Below, piece after piece: positions 15,682 to 25,607 of a DNA stretch of 64,000 nucleotides. Position 1 is the stretch's first letter. Each line of letters begins with the position of its first letter. Under the pieces are notes generated by a model. The model was not told the DNA's origin and did no database searches. It worked only from the letters and a program-made list of their open reading frames with translations. Origin of the DNA: Anaeromyxobacter diazotrophicus (GTDB taxonomy: Bacteria; Myxococcota; Myxococcia; Myxococcales; Anaeromyxobacteraceae); NCBI RefSeq assembly GCF_013340205.1, contig NZ_BJTG01000002.1:186001-250000 (forward strand), read 5' to 3'. A program made the translations under genes and the position numbers.

Positions 15682-16296
15682 ATGGATCTCGCGGAGTACG
15701 TCCGCTGTGGGACGCTGGCCCACGGCCACGCCTGCCCGCCGCTGGTCCTCGGGGTGCGAGCGGGCGCGGTCGCGATGGCCCGCCTCGGCGTCGGCCGCGC
15801 CGTCGAGCGGGAGCTGATCGCGTTCGTGGAGCTCGGGAGCGACCACTACGCGCAGGGGTTCGGGGACGGGGTCCAGTTCGTGACCGGCTGCACGTTCGGG
15901 AAGGACCTCATCTTCAGGTTCCCGCACGGCAAGGCCGGCGTGCGGCTCGTCGACCACGTGCGGGGGCGCGCCGTGCGCGTCCACCCGCTCCCCGCGACGA
16001 TCGCCCGCCTCGAGGAGACGGGCTGGTTTCGCGCCTGCGCGAAGAGCGGCCGCTTCGCGGGCGACTCCCGCGCGCTCGCCGCGCAGGCCTCGGACGCGTT
16101 CCTCACCGCGCCCGAGGAAGCGCTCTTCGCCGTGAGCCCGGTGTTCCCGCTCGGCCTCGAGTGCCCGCGCCCAAGCTTCGACACGGTCACCTGCGCCGAC
16201 TGCGGCGAGAGCGTCCTCGCCCCGTACGCGCACCCCGTGGAAGGCCTCCGCCTGTGCACCCTCTGCGAGGAGCGGCGCCAGGCGAGGGCTGGCTGA
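15682..16296 (+). CDS. FmdE-like protein with C-terminal zinc ribbon
   Basis: Encodes a 204-residue protein of the formylmethanofuran dehydrogenase subunit E type. The FmdE core has GHACPPLVLGVRAG near residue 14, followed by ELGSDHYAQGFGDGVQFVTGCTFGKD (residues 51-76), with the Cys and His residues expected for a metal site. The C-terminus holds a zinc ribbon, CADCGESVLAP...LCTLCEE (residues 171-195). Organisms without methanogenesis often keep FmdE homologues near molybdo- or tungstoenzymes, so a cofactor-handling role for the molybdoenzyme encoded 9 kb downstream is conceivable. Only a short gap separates it from the DUF2892 gene. Confidence 0.8.
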   Translation: MDLAEYVRCGTLAHGHACPPLVLGVRAGAVAMARLGVGRAVERELIAFVELGSDHYAQGFGDGVQFVTGCTFGKDLIFRFPHGKAGVRLVDHVRGRAVRVHPLPATIARLEETGWFRACAKSGRFAGDSRALAAQASDAFLTAPEEALFAVSPVFPLGLECPRPSFDTVTCADCGESVLAPYAHPVEGLRLCTLCEERRQARAG

Positions 16297-16359
16297 GCCT
16301 CAGCAGCGAGGCTCGCGGTCGGCGTCGTCAGCCCCGGACCGGGGCTGCCTGGGGACGGC

Positions 16360-16449
16360 TCAGGTGGGCACGCCCAGCCTGGGCAGGATGAAGGTCTGCA
16401 AGGCGATCCAGGCGGCCGCCAGGAGCACGAAGGTCAGCACGTCGCTCAT
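16360..16449 (-). CDS. Putative 29-residue membrane peptide
   Basis: A 29-codon frame reads MSDVLTFVLLAAAWIALQTF followed by ILPRLGVPT and TGA. It is one clean hydrophobic helix with a short polar N-terminus. The upstream sequence is only weakly ribosome-binding-like (ACGGGG directly before ATG). A perfect 8-bp hairpin (CAGCCCCG-GTC-CGGGGCTG, 16329-16347) follows 12 nt after the TGA. It may be a 3' end of this short mRNA or of the convergent FmdE-like gene. The only other content between 16297 and 16611 is a second stem (GAGCCTC/GAGGCTC, 16295-16314). Confidence 0.35.
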   Translation of the reverse strand: MSDVLTFVLLAAAWIALQTFILPRLGVPT

Positions 16450-16611
16450 CCCCGTGAGAGCCCGGGCGGAGGCGAGGGGTTCGACGCTCCACGCTGGTGT
16501 GACGCGGGCTCCAGCGGCGCCGCGCCGCGCCCCTGCTTCGGCGCGCTCGGGGCCGCGCGCCCGGGGCTACCCTCGGGGTGCAGGCGATGGTGCAGGGAGC
16601 CAGGTGCCGTC

Positions 16612-17988
16612 GTGCCGCTTCTGCCCGAAGACCGGCGGTCGGGGATCGAGCGCGCCTCCCGGCGCAGGGTCCGGAAGACGCTCCTCGGCGCCATCGCGCT
16701 CGTGATCGCGGGGCTGGTCGCGCTGGGCGCGCTCGTCCTCGGCACCATCGGACCGCAGCTGGCGGAGCTCTCGCGCATCGGCGGCGAGCACGCGCGGGCG
16801 GTCGGCGCGACCGCGCACCTGCGCGACCACCTCGCGGCGCTCGTCGAGCAGCTCGGCGGCGGGGACGAGGGCTCGCCTCCTGGCCCGGTCGACGTGGCGG
16901 GCGAGCTGCGCGCGATCGACGCCGGCGCCGGCCAGCTCGACGCGCTCTGCCGCGAGGACGAGGAGCGCGCGACGCTGAAGCGGCTCCGGGAGGAGCTCCT
17001 GCGCGTCTCGACCCTGGCGGCGCGGGTCGAGCGCGCGCGCGAGGGGGGCCGGCGCGCCCTCGCCCGCGCCGCGGCGCGCGAGCTCTCGACGCGCGCCCTC
17101 GAGGCGAGCCGGGCGACCGACGCGATCATCCGCTTCAACGCGGCGGAGGTCCGCGACGCCACCTCCACGGTGCACGCCTCGCTCCTGCGGGCGATGGTGA
17201 CGAGCTCGGCGCTGGGTCTCCTGGTGATGGCGGGCGCGCTGATCCTGCTCCGGCAGGCGCTCCACGCCATCGAGGCGCACGAGCACCTGGTCGACCGCCA
17301 CGCCGAGGACCTGGCGGCCTTCGCCTCCCGGGCCGCGCACGAGCTGCGCACGCCGCTCCACACCATCGGGATGGCGCTGCACGTCCTGCGCAAGAACCCG
17401 AACCAGGCGACCGCGCTCGAGCGGGCCGAGGCGAGCGCGAAGCGGCTGGGCCAGACCATCGACGACATCCTGCGCTTCTCGCGCGCGGGCGGCGCGCCCG
17501 AGCCGGGCGCGTCCTGCCGGATCGGCCCCGCCGTCGACGCCGTGGTGACCGAGCTCGGGCCGCAGGCCGCGGAGGCCGGGCTCGCGCTCGCCACCGACGC
17601 CGAGGCGGACCTGGAGGTGGCGATGGCGGAGGGGCACCTGCACGCGGTGGTGCAGAACCTGGTGGGCAACGCGATCAAGTACGGCCGGCGCGAGGGCGGC
17701 CGGGTGGCGGTGCGCGCCAGCGCCGAGGGTGGCTGGGCCGTCCTCTCGGTGGCCGACGACGGGCCCGGGATCCCGCGCGCCGCGCTGACGCACGTGTTCG
17801 AGCCGTTCTACCGGGCGAGCACGCAGGCCGACGGCTACGGGCTCGGCCTGCCCACCGTGAAGCGGCTGGTGGAGGCGCACGGCGGGACGGTGCAGCTCAC
17901 GAGCGCCCCGGGGAAGGGGACGACGGTCACGCTCCGCCTGCCGCGCGCGCCGCCTCAGCGGGGCAGCCCGACCGCCCTCCCTCCGTGA
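16612..17988 (+). CDS. Membrane sensor histidine kinase (orphan)
   Basis: Encodes a 458-residue sensor kinase. Two transmembrane helices (about residues 24-44 and 200-221) flank a periplasmic, mostly helical sensor region of about 150 residues with heptad-like patterning. The HisKA box is FASRAAHELRTPL with the phosphoaccepting His near residue 244. The ATP-binding domain shows the N box NLVGNAIKYG, the G1 box DDGPGIP and the G2 box GYGLGLPTVKRL. No response regulator is adjacent. GTG 16612 is the start. The last 34 bp overlap the 3' end of the convergent RND transporter gene. The signal is unknown. Confidence 0.88.
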   Translation: MPLLPEDRRSGIERASRRRVRKTLLGAIALVIAGLVALGALVLGTIGPQLAELSRIGGEHARAVGATAHLRDHLAALVEQLGGGDEGSPPGPVDVAGELRAIDAGAGQLDALCREDEERATLKRLREELLRVSTLAARVERAREGGRRALARAAARELSTRALEASRATDAIIRFNAAEVRDATSTVHASLLRAMVTSSALGLLVMAGALILLRQALHAIEAHEHLVDRHAEDLAAFASRAAHELRTPLHTIGMALHVLRKNPNQATALERAEASAKRLGQTIDDILRFSRAGGAPEPGASCRIGPAVDAVVTELGPQAAEAGLALATDAEADLEVAMAEGHLHAVVQNLVGNAIKYGRREGGRVAVRASAEGGWAVLSVADDGPGIPRAALTHVFEPFYRASTQADGYGLGLPTVKRLVEAHGGTVQLTSAPGKGTTVTLRLPRAPPQRGSPTALPP

Positions 17989-20900
17989 AGGGCCGGGGAC
18001 GCCGGCCCGGGCCGCGGCGCGGCCGGCGCGGGGACGTTCAGCGCGCCCTCCCGCTGGAGCTCGGCGGCGCGGCCGTGGCGCGCGACCAGGAAGTAGATCA
18101 CCGGGACCGCGAAGCGCGAGAGCAGCGTCGCGGCCACCTCGCCGGCCATGAGCGACAGCGCGAGCCCCTGGAAGATGGGGTCGGCCAGCATCACCGCGCT
18201 CCCGACCAGCACCGCCGAGGCGGTGAGGAGCATGGGCCGGAAGCGGACCACCCCGGCCTCCTCCACCGCCGCCCCCAGCGGCATGCCCTCCCGCAGCTTC
18301 AGCTCGATGAAGTCCACCAGGATGATGCTGTTGCGGACGATGATGCCGGCGCCGGCGATGAAGCCGATCATGCTGGTGGCGGTGAAGAAGGTGCCCGAGA
18401 GCGCGTGCGCGGGGAGGATCCCGATGAGCGAGATCGGGATCGGCACCAGGATGACGAGCGGCACCGTGAAGCTCTGGAACCAGCCCACCAGCAGCAGGTA
18501 GATGAGCACCACCACCGTCGCGAAGGCGAGGCCGAGGTCCCGGAAGACCTCGAGCGTGATGTGCCACTCGCCGTCCCACTTCAGGATGGGCCGCTCGGTC
18601 TGGTCCGGGTGCGCCAGGCCGAGCCGCGGCACCACCTCGCCGCCCTGGCCGCGCAGCGCGTCGAGCTTCTGGTTCAGCGCCAGCAGCGCGTAGACCGGGC
18701 TCTCGATGGTGCCGGCCAGATCGGCGAAGACGTACGCCACCGGCATCAGGTTCTCGTGGTGGAGGTCGGGATCCTCGCGGCCGCGGCGGACCTGGACCAG
18801 CTCCGAGAGCGGCACCGCCCCGCGCTGCCCCGGCACCGTGAGCGTCAGGAGCTGGTCGAGCCGCGAGCGCTGCGCCGGGGCGAGCTGCAGCACCACCGGC
18901 ACCTGCTGCGCGCCGCGCCCCGCGTGGAACGTGCCGAGCGGCGCGCCCTGTCCGGCCGCGGCGAGCGTCTGCACGACCGCCGAGGCGGCGACGCCGTGGA
19001 GCGCCGCCTTCTCGCGATCGACCACCAGCGAGATCTTGGGCGAGGTGGGGTTGAGCGTCGAGTCGACGTCGACGACGCCCTCGGTGGTGCGGAAGGCCTC
19101 GAGGACCTGGCGCGCCAGCCGCTCGCGCTCCGCGGCGGTCGGGCCGTAGACCTGGGCGACCAGCGTGTCGAGCACGGGCGGGCCAGGCGGGATCTCCACC
19201 AGCTTGAGCCGCGCGCCGGCGGGCCGCGCGAGCGCCTCCAGCGCCGGCCGCACCCGCATGACGATGGCGTGGCTCTTCGCCTTGCGCTCGCCCTTCGGCG
19301 TGAGGTTGACCTGGAGGTCGACCTGCTCGGGCGCGTCGCGGAGGAAGCTGTGGCGCACCAGGCCGACGAAGGTGAAGGGCGCCGCCACCCCCGAGTACAC
19401 CTCGACGTCGCGCACCTCCGGCTCCTGCAGCACGCGCCGCGCCAGGTCCTGGCCGAGCGCCAGCGCGTCCTCGCGCGGGGTCCCGGCGGGCAGGTCGAGC
19501 TGCACCTGGAACTCGCTCTTGTTGTCGAACGGCAACATCTTGACCTTGACGGCCCCGAGCGCGAGCAGCGACGCGGCGGCGAGGAGCAGGACCGCCATGC
19601 CGCCGAAGAAGCTCCACCGCGCGAGGCCCGAGCCGAGCAGGAGCCGCGTCACCTTGCGGGGCGCGCGCGCCGTCCAGGTCTCGGGCGCCGACTCCGGGAC
19701 CGCCTCGGGGTGGGCGGCCGGCTCGGCCGCGTCGCGGTCGGGGTCGGCCGGGTGCATGCCCGTCCCGTCCACGTCGGGGAGGTGCGCCTCCCGGCGGAAG
19801 ACCTTCATCGCCGCCCACGGGCTCACGATGAACGCGATGACGAGCGAGAACAGCATCGCCGCGCTCGCGCCGACGGGGATGGGCCGCATGTACGGACCCA
19901 TGAGCCCGCGCACGAAGGCCATGGGCAGGATGGCGGCGATGACGGCGAAGGTGGCGAGGATGGTGGGGTTGCCCACCTCGTCCACCGCCTCGACCACCGT
20001 CCGGGCGAAGCTCCGCCTCGGGCCGGGGAGGTGGAGGTGGCGGTGCACGTTCTCCACCACCACGATCGCGTCGTCCACCAGGATGCCGATGGAGAAGATG
20101 AGCGCGAACAGGGTGACGCGGTTGAGCGTGTAGCCGAAGAGGTAGGTGAGGAGCAGCGTCAGGGCGAGCGTCACCGGCACCGCGACGGCGACCACCACCG
20201 CCGAGCGCCAGCCCATGGCGAGCAGGATGAGGGCGATGACGGAGAGCGTCGCGATGAGCAGGTGCTCGATGAGCTCGTTCGACTTCTCCTTCGCGGTCTC
20301 GCCGTAGTTGCGGGTGACCGTGGCCTCGACCGCCGCCGGGATGAGGCGGCCGCGCAGCGCCTCGACCTTCGAGAGCACCCGCTCCGCCAGCTCGGTGGCG
20401 TTGGTGCCGGCCCGCTTGGCGACGGCGATGGAGACGGCCTGCTCGAAGCCGGGCCGGCCCTTGGTCGCCAGGAGCGCGACGGCGGGCTCGGGCTCGGGGC
20501 CGTCGGTGACCCGCGCCACGTCCTCCAGGTAGATGGGCCGGTCGCCCCGCACCGCCACCACCACGCGGCGCAGCTCCGAGGCGGACAGGGCGTACCCCTG
20601 CGCCTCCAGCACGGCGCGCTGGTTGGCGTCGACGAGGGCGCCCGCCGGGAGCTGGGCCTGCGCGGCGCGCAGGGCGGGGTCGAGCTCGGCCAGCGAGACG
20701 CCCAGGCTCCGCAGCTTCTCGGGGTCGGGCTCGATCCGGACCGCGCGCCGCGCGCCGCCCAGCACCTGCACCTGCGCCGTCTGCGGCACGTCGGACAGCT
20801 CGCGCCCCACCTCCTCCCCGATCTTGCGCAGCTCGCCCGCGGGCAGCGGCGGGCCGTGCAGCGTGACGGTGAGGAACGGGACGTCGTCGATGGTGAGGAG

Positions 20901-21314
20901 CCTGACGACGGGCTGCAGGGCCGTGGCCGGCAGCAGCTCCGGATGCGCCGTGAGCTCCTGGTGGACCTTGGAGAGGCTCGGCACCAGCGGCTCGTTCACC
21001 TTGAAGCGGACGGTGAGCAGGGCGACGCCGGGGCGGCTCGTGCTGTACAGGTACTCGACGCCGGGGATGCCCCACAGCCGCCGCTCGAGCGGGGTCGTGA
21101 GCTGCGTCTCGACCTCCTTCGGCGTGGAGCCCGGCATGGGGACGATGACGTCCACCATCGGCACGACGATCTGCGGCTCCTCCTCGCGCGGGGTGAGCGC
21201 CACCGCGGCCAGGCCCAGGGCCAGCGAGGCGAGGACGATGAGCGGGGTGAGCTTGCTGCGGAGGAAGCCCTTCGCGAGCCGCCCGGCCAGGCCGAAGCGC
21301 GCCTCAAGGTCCAC
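17955..21314 (-). CDS. RND efflux pump, inner-membrane transporter subunit
   Basis: Encodes a 1119-residue AcrB/HAE-type resistance-nodulation-division transporter. The N-terminal helix (TPLIVLASLALGLAAVAL) is followed by the porter domain (VPMVDVIVPMPGSTPKEVE) and the proton-relay helix IGILVDDAIVVVENVHRHL, whose double Asp is typical of HAE-type pumps rather than heavy-metal HME pumps. A Pro/Ala/Glu-rich segment of about 60 residues interrupts the middle. The C-terminal half repeats the fold (FFTATSMIGFIAGAGIIVRNSIILVDF). The start overlaps the stop of the adaptor gene by 11 bp. It is the third gene of a TolC-adaptor-RND operon that starts next to the activator gene and an operator site, suggesting co-regulation with the respiratory genes. 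Confidence 0.92.
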   Translation of the reverse strand: MDLEARFGLAGRLAKGFLRSKLTPLIVLASLALGLAAVALTPREEEPQIVVPMVDVIVPMPGSTPKEVETQLTTPLERRLWGIPGVEYLYSTSRPGVALLTVRFKVNEPLVPSLSKVHQELTAHPELLPATALQPVVRLLTIDDVPFLTVTLHGPPLPAGELRKIGEEVGRELSDVPQTAQVQVLGGARRAVRIEPDPEKLRSLGVSLAELDPALRAAQAQLPAGALVDANQRAVLEAQGYALSASELRRVVVAVRGDRPIYLEDVARVTDGPEPEPAVALLATKGRPGFEQAVSIAVAKRAGTNATELAERVLSKVEALRGRLIPAAVEATVTRNYGETAKEKSNELIEHLLIATLSVIALILLAMGWRSAVVVAVAVPVTLALTLLLTYLFGYTLNRVTLFALIFSIGILVDDAIVVVENVHRHLHLPGPRRSFARTVVEAVDEVGNPTILATFAVIAAILPMAFVRGLMGPYMRPIPVGASAAMLFSLVIAFIVSPWAAMKVFRREAHLPDVDGTGMHPADPDRDAAEPAAHPEAVPESAPETWTARAPRKVTRLLLGSGLARWSFFGGMAVLLLAAASLLALGAVKVKMLPFDNKSEFQVQLDLPAGTPREDALALGQDLARRVLQEPEVRDVEVYSGVAAPFTFVGLVRHSFLRDAPEQVDLQVNLTPKGERKAKSHAIVMRVRPALEALARPAGARLKLVEIPPGPPVLDTLVAQVYGPTAAERERLARQVLEAFRTTEGVVDVDSTLNPTSPKISLVVDREKAALHGVAASAVVQTLAAAGQGAPLGTFHAGRGAQQVPVVLQLAPAQRSRLDQLLTLTVPGQRGAVPLSELVQVRRGREDPDLHHENLMPVAYVFADLAGTIESPVYALLALNQKLDALRGQGGEVVPRLGLAHPDQTERPILKWDGEWHITLEVFRDLGLAFATVVVLIYLLLVGWFQSFTVPLVILVPIPISLIGILPAHALSGTFFTATSMIGFIAGAGIIVRNSIILVDFIELKLREGMPLGAAVEEAGVVRFRPMLLTASAVLVGSAVMLADPIFQGLALSLMAGEVAATLLSRFAVPVIYFLVARHGRAAELQREGALNVPAPAAPRPGPASPALHGGRAVGLPR

Positions 21315-22341
21315 GGGACACCTCCACCGCCTCGCCGTCGCGGAGCGCTCCCGGGGCGTCGATCACCGCCTCCCCGGGCCGCAGGCCCGCCCGCACCGGG
21401 AAGCGATCGCCGGCGGGCTCGCCGAGCGAGATCCAGCGCAGCTGCGCCTGCCCCTGGACGGCCACGAAGACGCCGGTGAGGTCGCCGCGCTCCACGATCG
21501 CGCTCCTCGGCACCCACGCCTGCCGGGGCGCCGCGGGGGCGCCCGGCAGCTCGAGGCGGGCGAACGTGCCGCTGCGGAGCCCCTGGGCCCCCCCCAGCAC
21601 TCGGCCGCGCAGGAAGCGGCGGTGCGAGAGCGGATCGCCGCCCGGCGTGAGCGCCGTGATCTCCGCCTCGCCGCGCCGGTCGCCCGCCTGGAAGCGCAGC
21701 CGCTGGCCGAGCCGCAGCCCGCTGGCCTCGGCCTCGGACAGGCTCGCCTGCACCTCGAGGCCCGCGCCCTGGACGTCGAGCAGCGGCTGGCCGGGGCCGA
21801 CCAGGTCGCCGGCGTTGACGCGCTTCGCCTGGACCGTCCCGCTGAACGGGGCGCGCAGCTCGGCGTAGGCGAGGCTCGCCTTCGCGCCGGCGACCGCGGC
21901 CTGCGCCTGCGCCCGCTGCGCCTCGGCCTGCTCCAGCTCGCTCGGGGTGGCGGCGCGCTGGGCGGCGAGCTCGCGGATGCGCCGCTCGTGGGCGGCCGCG
22001 CTCGCGAGCGCGGTCTGCGCAGCGGAGAGCTGGGCCCGCACGTCGTCGTCGGAGAGCCGGATGAGGAGCTCGCCCTGCTTCACCCGCGCGCCCTCCTCCA
22101 CCGCCACCGCCCGCACCGTGGCGGAGAGGCGGGTGGAGAGCGTGGCGTGCTGCGCCGACGCGAGGCTGGCGGCCGCCCAGCCGGCGGCCTCGCCGGGCGC
22201 GACGTCGACGAGCCTCACCTGGATGGGCGCCGTGGCCGGGGCCGCGGGGGCGCCCTCGCTCCGGGCGGTGGCGGCGCCGTCGAGCGCCGCGGCGAGCGCC
22301 GCCACGGCCAGGGCGAGCTTCAGGGGAGAGAGACGCATCAT
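21304..22341 (-). CDS. RND efflux periplasmic adaptor subunit
   Basis: Encodes a 345-residue membrane-fusion protein. A signal sequence (LKLALAVAALAAALDG) precedes the mature part. The lipoyl halves are TLSTRLSATVRAVAVEEGARVKQGELLIRL and APFSGTVQAKRVNAGDLVGPGQPLLDV, with a helical hairpin between them (ALASAAAHERRIRELAAQRAATPSELEQAEA). Beta-barrel and membrane-proximal segments follow. The start ATG overlaps the TolC-like stop as ATGA (22338-22341). The order TolC, adaptor, transporter and the overlaps indicate one operon with translational coupling. Confidence 0.9.
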   Translation of the reverse strand: MMRLSPLKLALAVAALAAALDGAATARSEGAPAAPATAPIQVRLVDVAPGEAAGWAAASLASAQHATLSTRLSATVRAVAVEEGARVKQGELLIRLSDDDVRAQLSAAQTALASAAAHERRIRELAAQRAATPSELEQAEAQRAQAQAAVAGAKASLAYAELRAPFSGTVQAKRVNAGDLVGPGQPLLDVQGAGLEVQASLSEAEASGLRLGQRLRFQAGDRRGEAEITALTPGGDPLSHRRFLRGRVLGGAQGLRSGTFARLELPGAPAAPRQAWVPRSAIVERGDLTGVFVAVQGQAQLRWISLGEPAGDRFPVRAGLRPGEAVIDAPGALRDGEAVEVSRGP

Positions 22342-23687
22342 GACTTCACTCCTTCGATGGACTGGCCCAGCGCGAGCTGGAGCTGGGCCCGGGCGAGCCG
22401 GGCCTGCAGCTGGCTCTGCAGGAGCAGCGCGCGCGCTCCGGCGAGCCCTGCCTCCGCGTCGAGCACGTCGGTGAGGGGCAAGAGGCCCTGGCGGTGCCGC
22501 GCCTCACGCAGCGAGCGGGCCGACTCGGAGGCGGAGATCGCCTCGCGCGCCGAGGCGACGCGCACGTCGGCGGTCTCCACCGCGCGGTGGGCCTCGTCCA
22601 CCTCGCGCCGCGCCTGCCGCTCCTGCCACGCGGCGGCGGAGCGGGCGGCGGCGGCCCGCGCCTCGGCGGCGCGCGTGCCGTCGAGCGCGCCGAGCGAGAG
22701 CTGCCAGCGCGCCACGAGGAGGAGCTGGAACCAGGTGGCGCCCTGGGCGAGGCTGGAGCGCAGGGTCTCGACGCCCGCCTGGGCGAAGACCTCGGGCAGC
22801 AGCGAGCCCCGGGCGGCGGCGCCCGCCTCCTCCGCGGCGGTGGCGCGCAGCCGCGCCGCGAGGAGGTCCGCGCGCTCGATCCCGGGCGGCGGGGCGCCGT
22901 CGGCGGGCGCGGGCTGGGCGCGCTCGACCGGGGTCGTCAGCTCGGCCCCGCTCGCGACGTCGCCCGCGAGGAGCACCAGCGCCGAGCGCGCCGAGGCGAC
23001 CCGCTGCCGCGCGGTGGCCCGCTCCGCCTCGGCCTGGGCGCGGAAGGCCGTGGCGCGCGCCACGTCGGCGTCGAGGGCGAGGCCCTGCCGGTTGCGCGCC
23101 TGGGTGAAGCGCTCGGTCTCGGCGGCGTGCTGGAGCGTGTCCTCGGCGAAGCGGAGGCCCTGCTCGGCCACCTGCGCGCCGAAGTAGGCCTCCACCACCG
23201 CCAGCGCCAGCTCGTCCTGGCGCCGCGCCTGCGTGTGCCCCTCGGCCTCGGCCTGGGCCTCGGCGGCGCGCCGCCCGGCGGTGAGCCGGCCGCCCATGTA
23301 GATGGGCTGCATGACCGAGGCCCCGAGCCCCACCCCGCCCACCGGATCGGGCGCGTTGAGGCGCGGGGGCGCGAAGTCGGCCTGGGTGATCTTCTGCTGG
23401 TCGAGCTTGACGCCGAAGGCCATCAACGGCTCGTCGGTGACGAGGCCCTTGGCCGAGAAGGAGAGGGTGGGGAGGCGCGCGTCGCGGGCCGCGGCCGCGT
23501 CCTCGCGCGCCGAGCGCGCCTGCTGCGCCCCGGCGGCGAGCCCGGGGTTGCTCGCCCAGGCGGCCCGGACGGCCTCCTCGAGGCTCAGCGAGGCGGCGTG
23601 AGCCGCCGGCGGCGCGAGCACGCTCGCCGCGACCAGCACGGCGGTCGCCGCACCCCACCTCCACCCACGCCGTCGCCACGTCGCCAT
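22338..23687 (-). CDS. Outer-membrane efflux protein (TolC family)
   Basis: Encodes a 449-residue TolC-type channel. The signal peptide is GAATAVLVAASVLAPPAAHA. Two similar helical-coil repeats follow, each beginning with a pattern like LEEAVRAAWASNPGLAAGAQQARSARED, and the second ending RARAQLQLALGQSIEG. The frame is open up to 23750, but ATG 23687 has a GGGGAG site 7 nt upstream, lies at the start of the signal peptide and would give a normal leader from the candidate promoter at 23714-23728. It is the first gene of the RND operon. Confidence 0.88.
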   Translation of the reverse strand: MATWRRRGWRWGAATAVLVAASVLAPPAAHAASLSLEEAVRAAWASNPGLAAGAQQARSAREDAAAARDARLPTLSFSAKGLVTDEPLMAFGVKLDQQKITQADFAPPRLNAPDPVGGVGLGASVMQPIYMGGRLTAGRRAAEAQAEAEGHTQARRQDELALAVVEAYFGAQVAEQGLRFAEDTLQHAAETERFTQARNRQGLALDADVARATAFRAQAEAERATARQRVASARSALVLLAGDVASGAELTTPVERAQPAPADGAPPPGIERADLLAARLRATAAEEAGAAARGSLLPEVFAQAGVETLRSSLAQGATWFQLLLVARWQLSLGALDGTRAAEARAAAARSAAAWQERQARREVDEAHRAVETADVRVASAREAISASESARSLREARHRQGLLPLTDVLDAEAGLAGARALLLQSQLQARLARAQLQLALGQSIEGVKS

Positions 23688-23713
23688 GCGGTCGCTCCCC
23701 GGAGCTGCCTTCG

Positions 23714-23728
23714 GCCTCTGCACGACCA
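23714..23728 (-). promoter_or_regulatory. Weak sigma-54-like element upstream of RND operon
   Basis: On the minus strand TGGTCG-TGCAG-AGGC keeps GG and GC at 10-bp spacing but matches the consensus poorly elsewhere. It would start transcription about 15 nt before ATG 23687. It is noted because an operator site lies 27 bp upstream of it. Confidence 0.35.
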
Positions 23729-23746
23729 TCCGAGCCTCGCGCGGAC

Positions 23747-23761
23747 GCAACGATTCGTCTC
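23747..23761. promoter_or_regulatory. Single operator site upstream of RND operon
   Basis: GCAACGATTCGTCTC is a full match to GMRAC-N5-GTYKC. It lies between the TolC-like gene and the activator's own array, with no flanking partners at 20-22 bp. Confidence 0.6.
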
Positions 23762-23867
23762 ATCGGCGCGTGAGCCGGCGGCGCGGGCTCGAACGCCGCA
23801 GCTCCGCCAGGGTGGCGTAACCCGGCGAGCGCCAGCCCCTCGCGCTGCTCACGGCTCGCGCCCTCGC

Positions 23868-23943
23868 GCGACGGGGTGTCTCACGGTGCGACATGTTGTC
23901 GCGTGCCGCCGCAGTTCGTTTCAGGCGGGCGACAGCTAGTCGC
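23868..23943. promoter_or_regulatory. Four-site operator array upstream of activator gene
   Basis: Sites GCGACGGGGTGTCTC (23868-23882), GCGACATGTTGTCGC (23888-23902), a degenerate GCCGCAGTTCGTTTC (23908-23922) and GCGACAGCTAGTCGC (23929-23943) are spaced 20, 20 and 21 bp centre to centre. The last centre lies only about 30 bp from the -24 GG at 23966, unlike the 61-62 bp elsewhere, so bound protein might repress its own gene or act on the divergent RND promoter. Confidence 0.7.
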
Positions 23944-23964
23944 TCGCAGTTCCATGGGTTTACC

Positions 23965-23979
23965 TGGCACGGCCCCCGC
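23965..23979 (+). promoter_or_regulatory. Sigma-54-like promoter of activator gene
   Basis: TGGCAC-GGCCC-CCGC matches the -24 block fully and keeps the -12 GC. It would start transcription near 23991, about 70 nt before ATG 24061, which argues against the longer upstream reading of the frame. Confidence 0.55.
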
Positions 23980-24060
23980 AAGAGGGACCCTCGGGTCTCA
24001 CCGAGAGGAGAGGGCCACCCCCTTGCTCGATCTCGTGCGCACCGGAATGATCGCTCCCGG

Positions 24061-25468
<1,408 letters not shown>

Positions 25469-25470
<2 letters not shown>

Positions 25471-25527
25471 GACGAAGCGTCTCAGCCGGCGAGACGTGCG
25501 ACGCGACGATGTGATACGCGGCGTCGC
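25469..25527. promoter_or_regulatory. Operator array upstream of molybdoenzyme operon
   Basis: A perfect site GAGACGAAGCGTCTC (25469-25483) overlaps the activator stop codon. A left half-site GAGAC lies at 25491, and GATACGCGGCGTCGC (25513-25527) has one mismatch. Centres are 22 and 22 bp apart. The last centre is 61 bp from the -24 GG at 25581, matching the other two promoters. Confidence 0.65.
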
Positions 25528-25579
25528 ACGGACGTCGCGTTCGCCTGCCAAGCCCCCGACATCACTGCGAAGTACCGTT

Positions 25580-25594
25580 CGGCACGCCGCGCGC
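25580..25594 (+). promoter_or_regulatory. Sigma-54 promoter of molybdoenzyme operon
   Basis: CGGCAC-GCCGC-GCGC keeps the -24 GGCAC and the -12 GC. On sequence alone it is moderate; the 61-bp distance from the operator array supports it. It would start transcription around 25606, only about 2 nt before ATG 25608. Confidence 0.5.
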
Positions 25595-25607
25595 AACGGT
25601 CTGTGCC

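Noticed and set aside
17955-21314. RND transporter as a heavy-metal (CzcA-type) exporter
   Set aside because: The fourth helix has a VDDAIVVVEN double Asp, which is typical of HAE-type pumps, not the DGAVV type of metal exporters.
23893-24060. Longer N-terminus for the NtrC-family activator starting at 23893
   Set aside because: It would include the operator array and the sigma-54-like element as coding sequence; the added residues show no domain.
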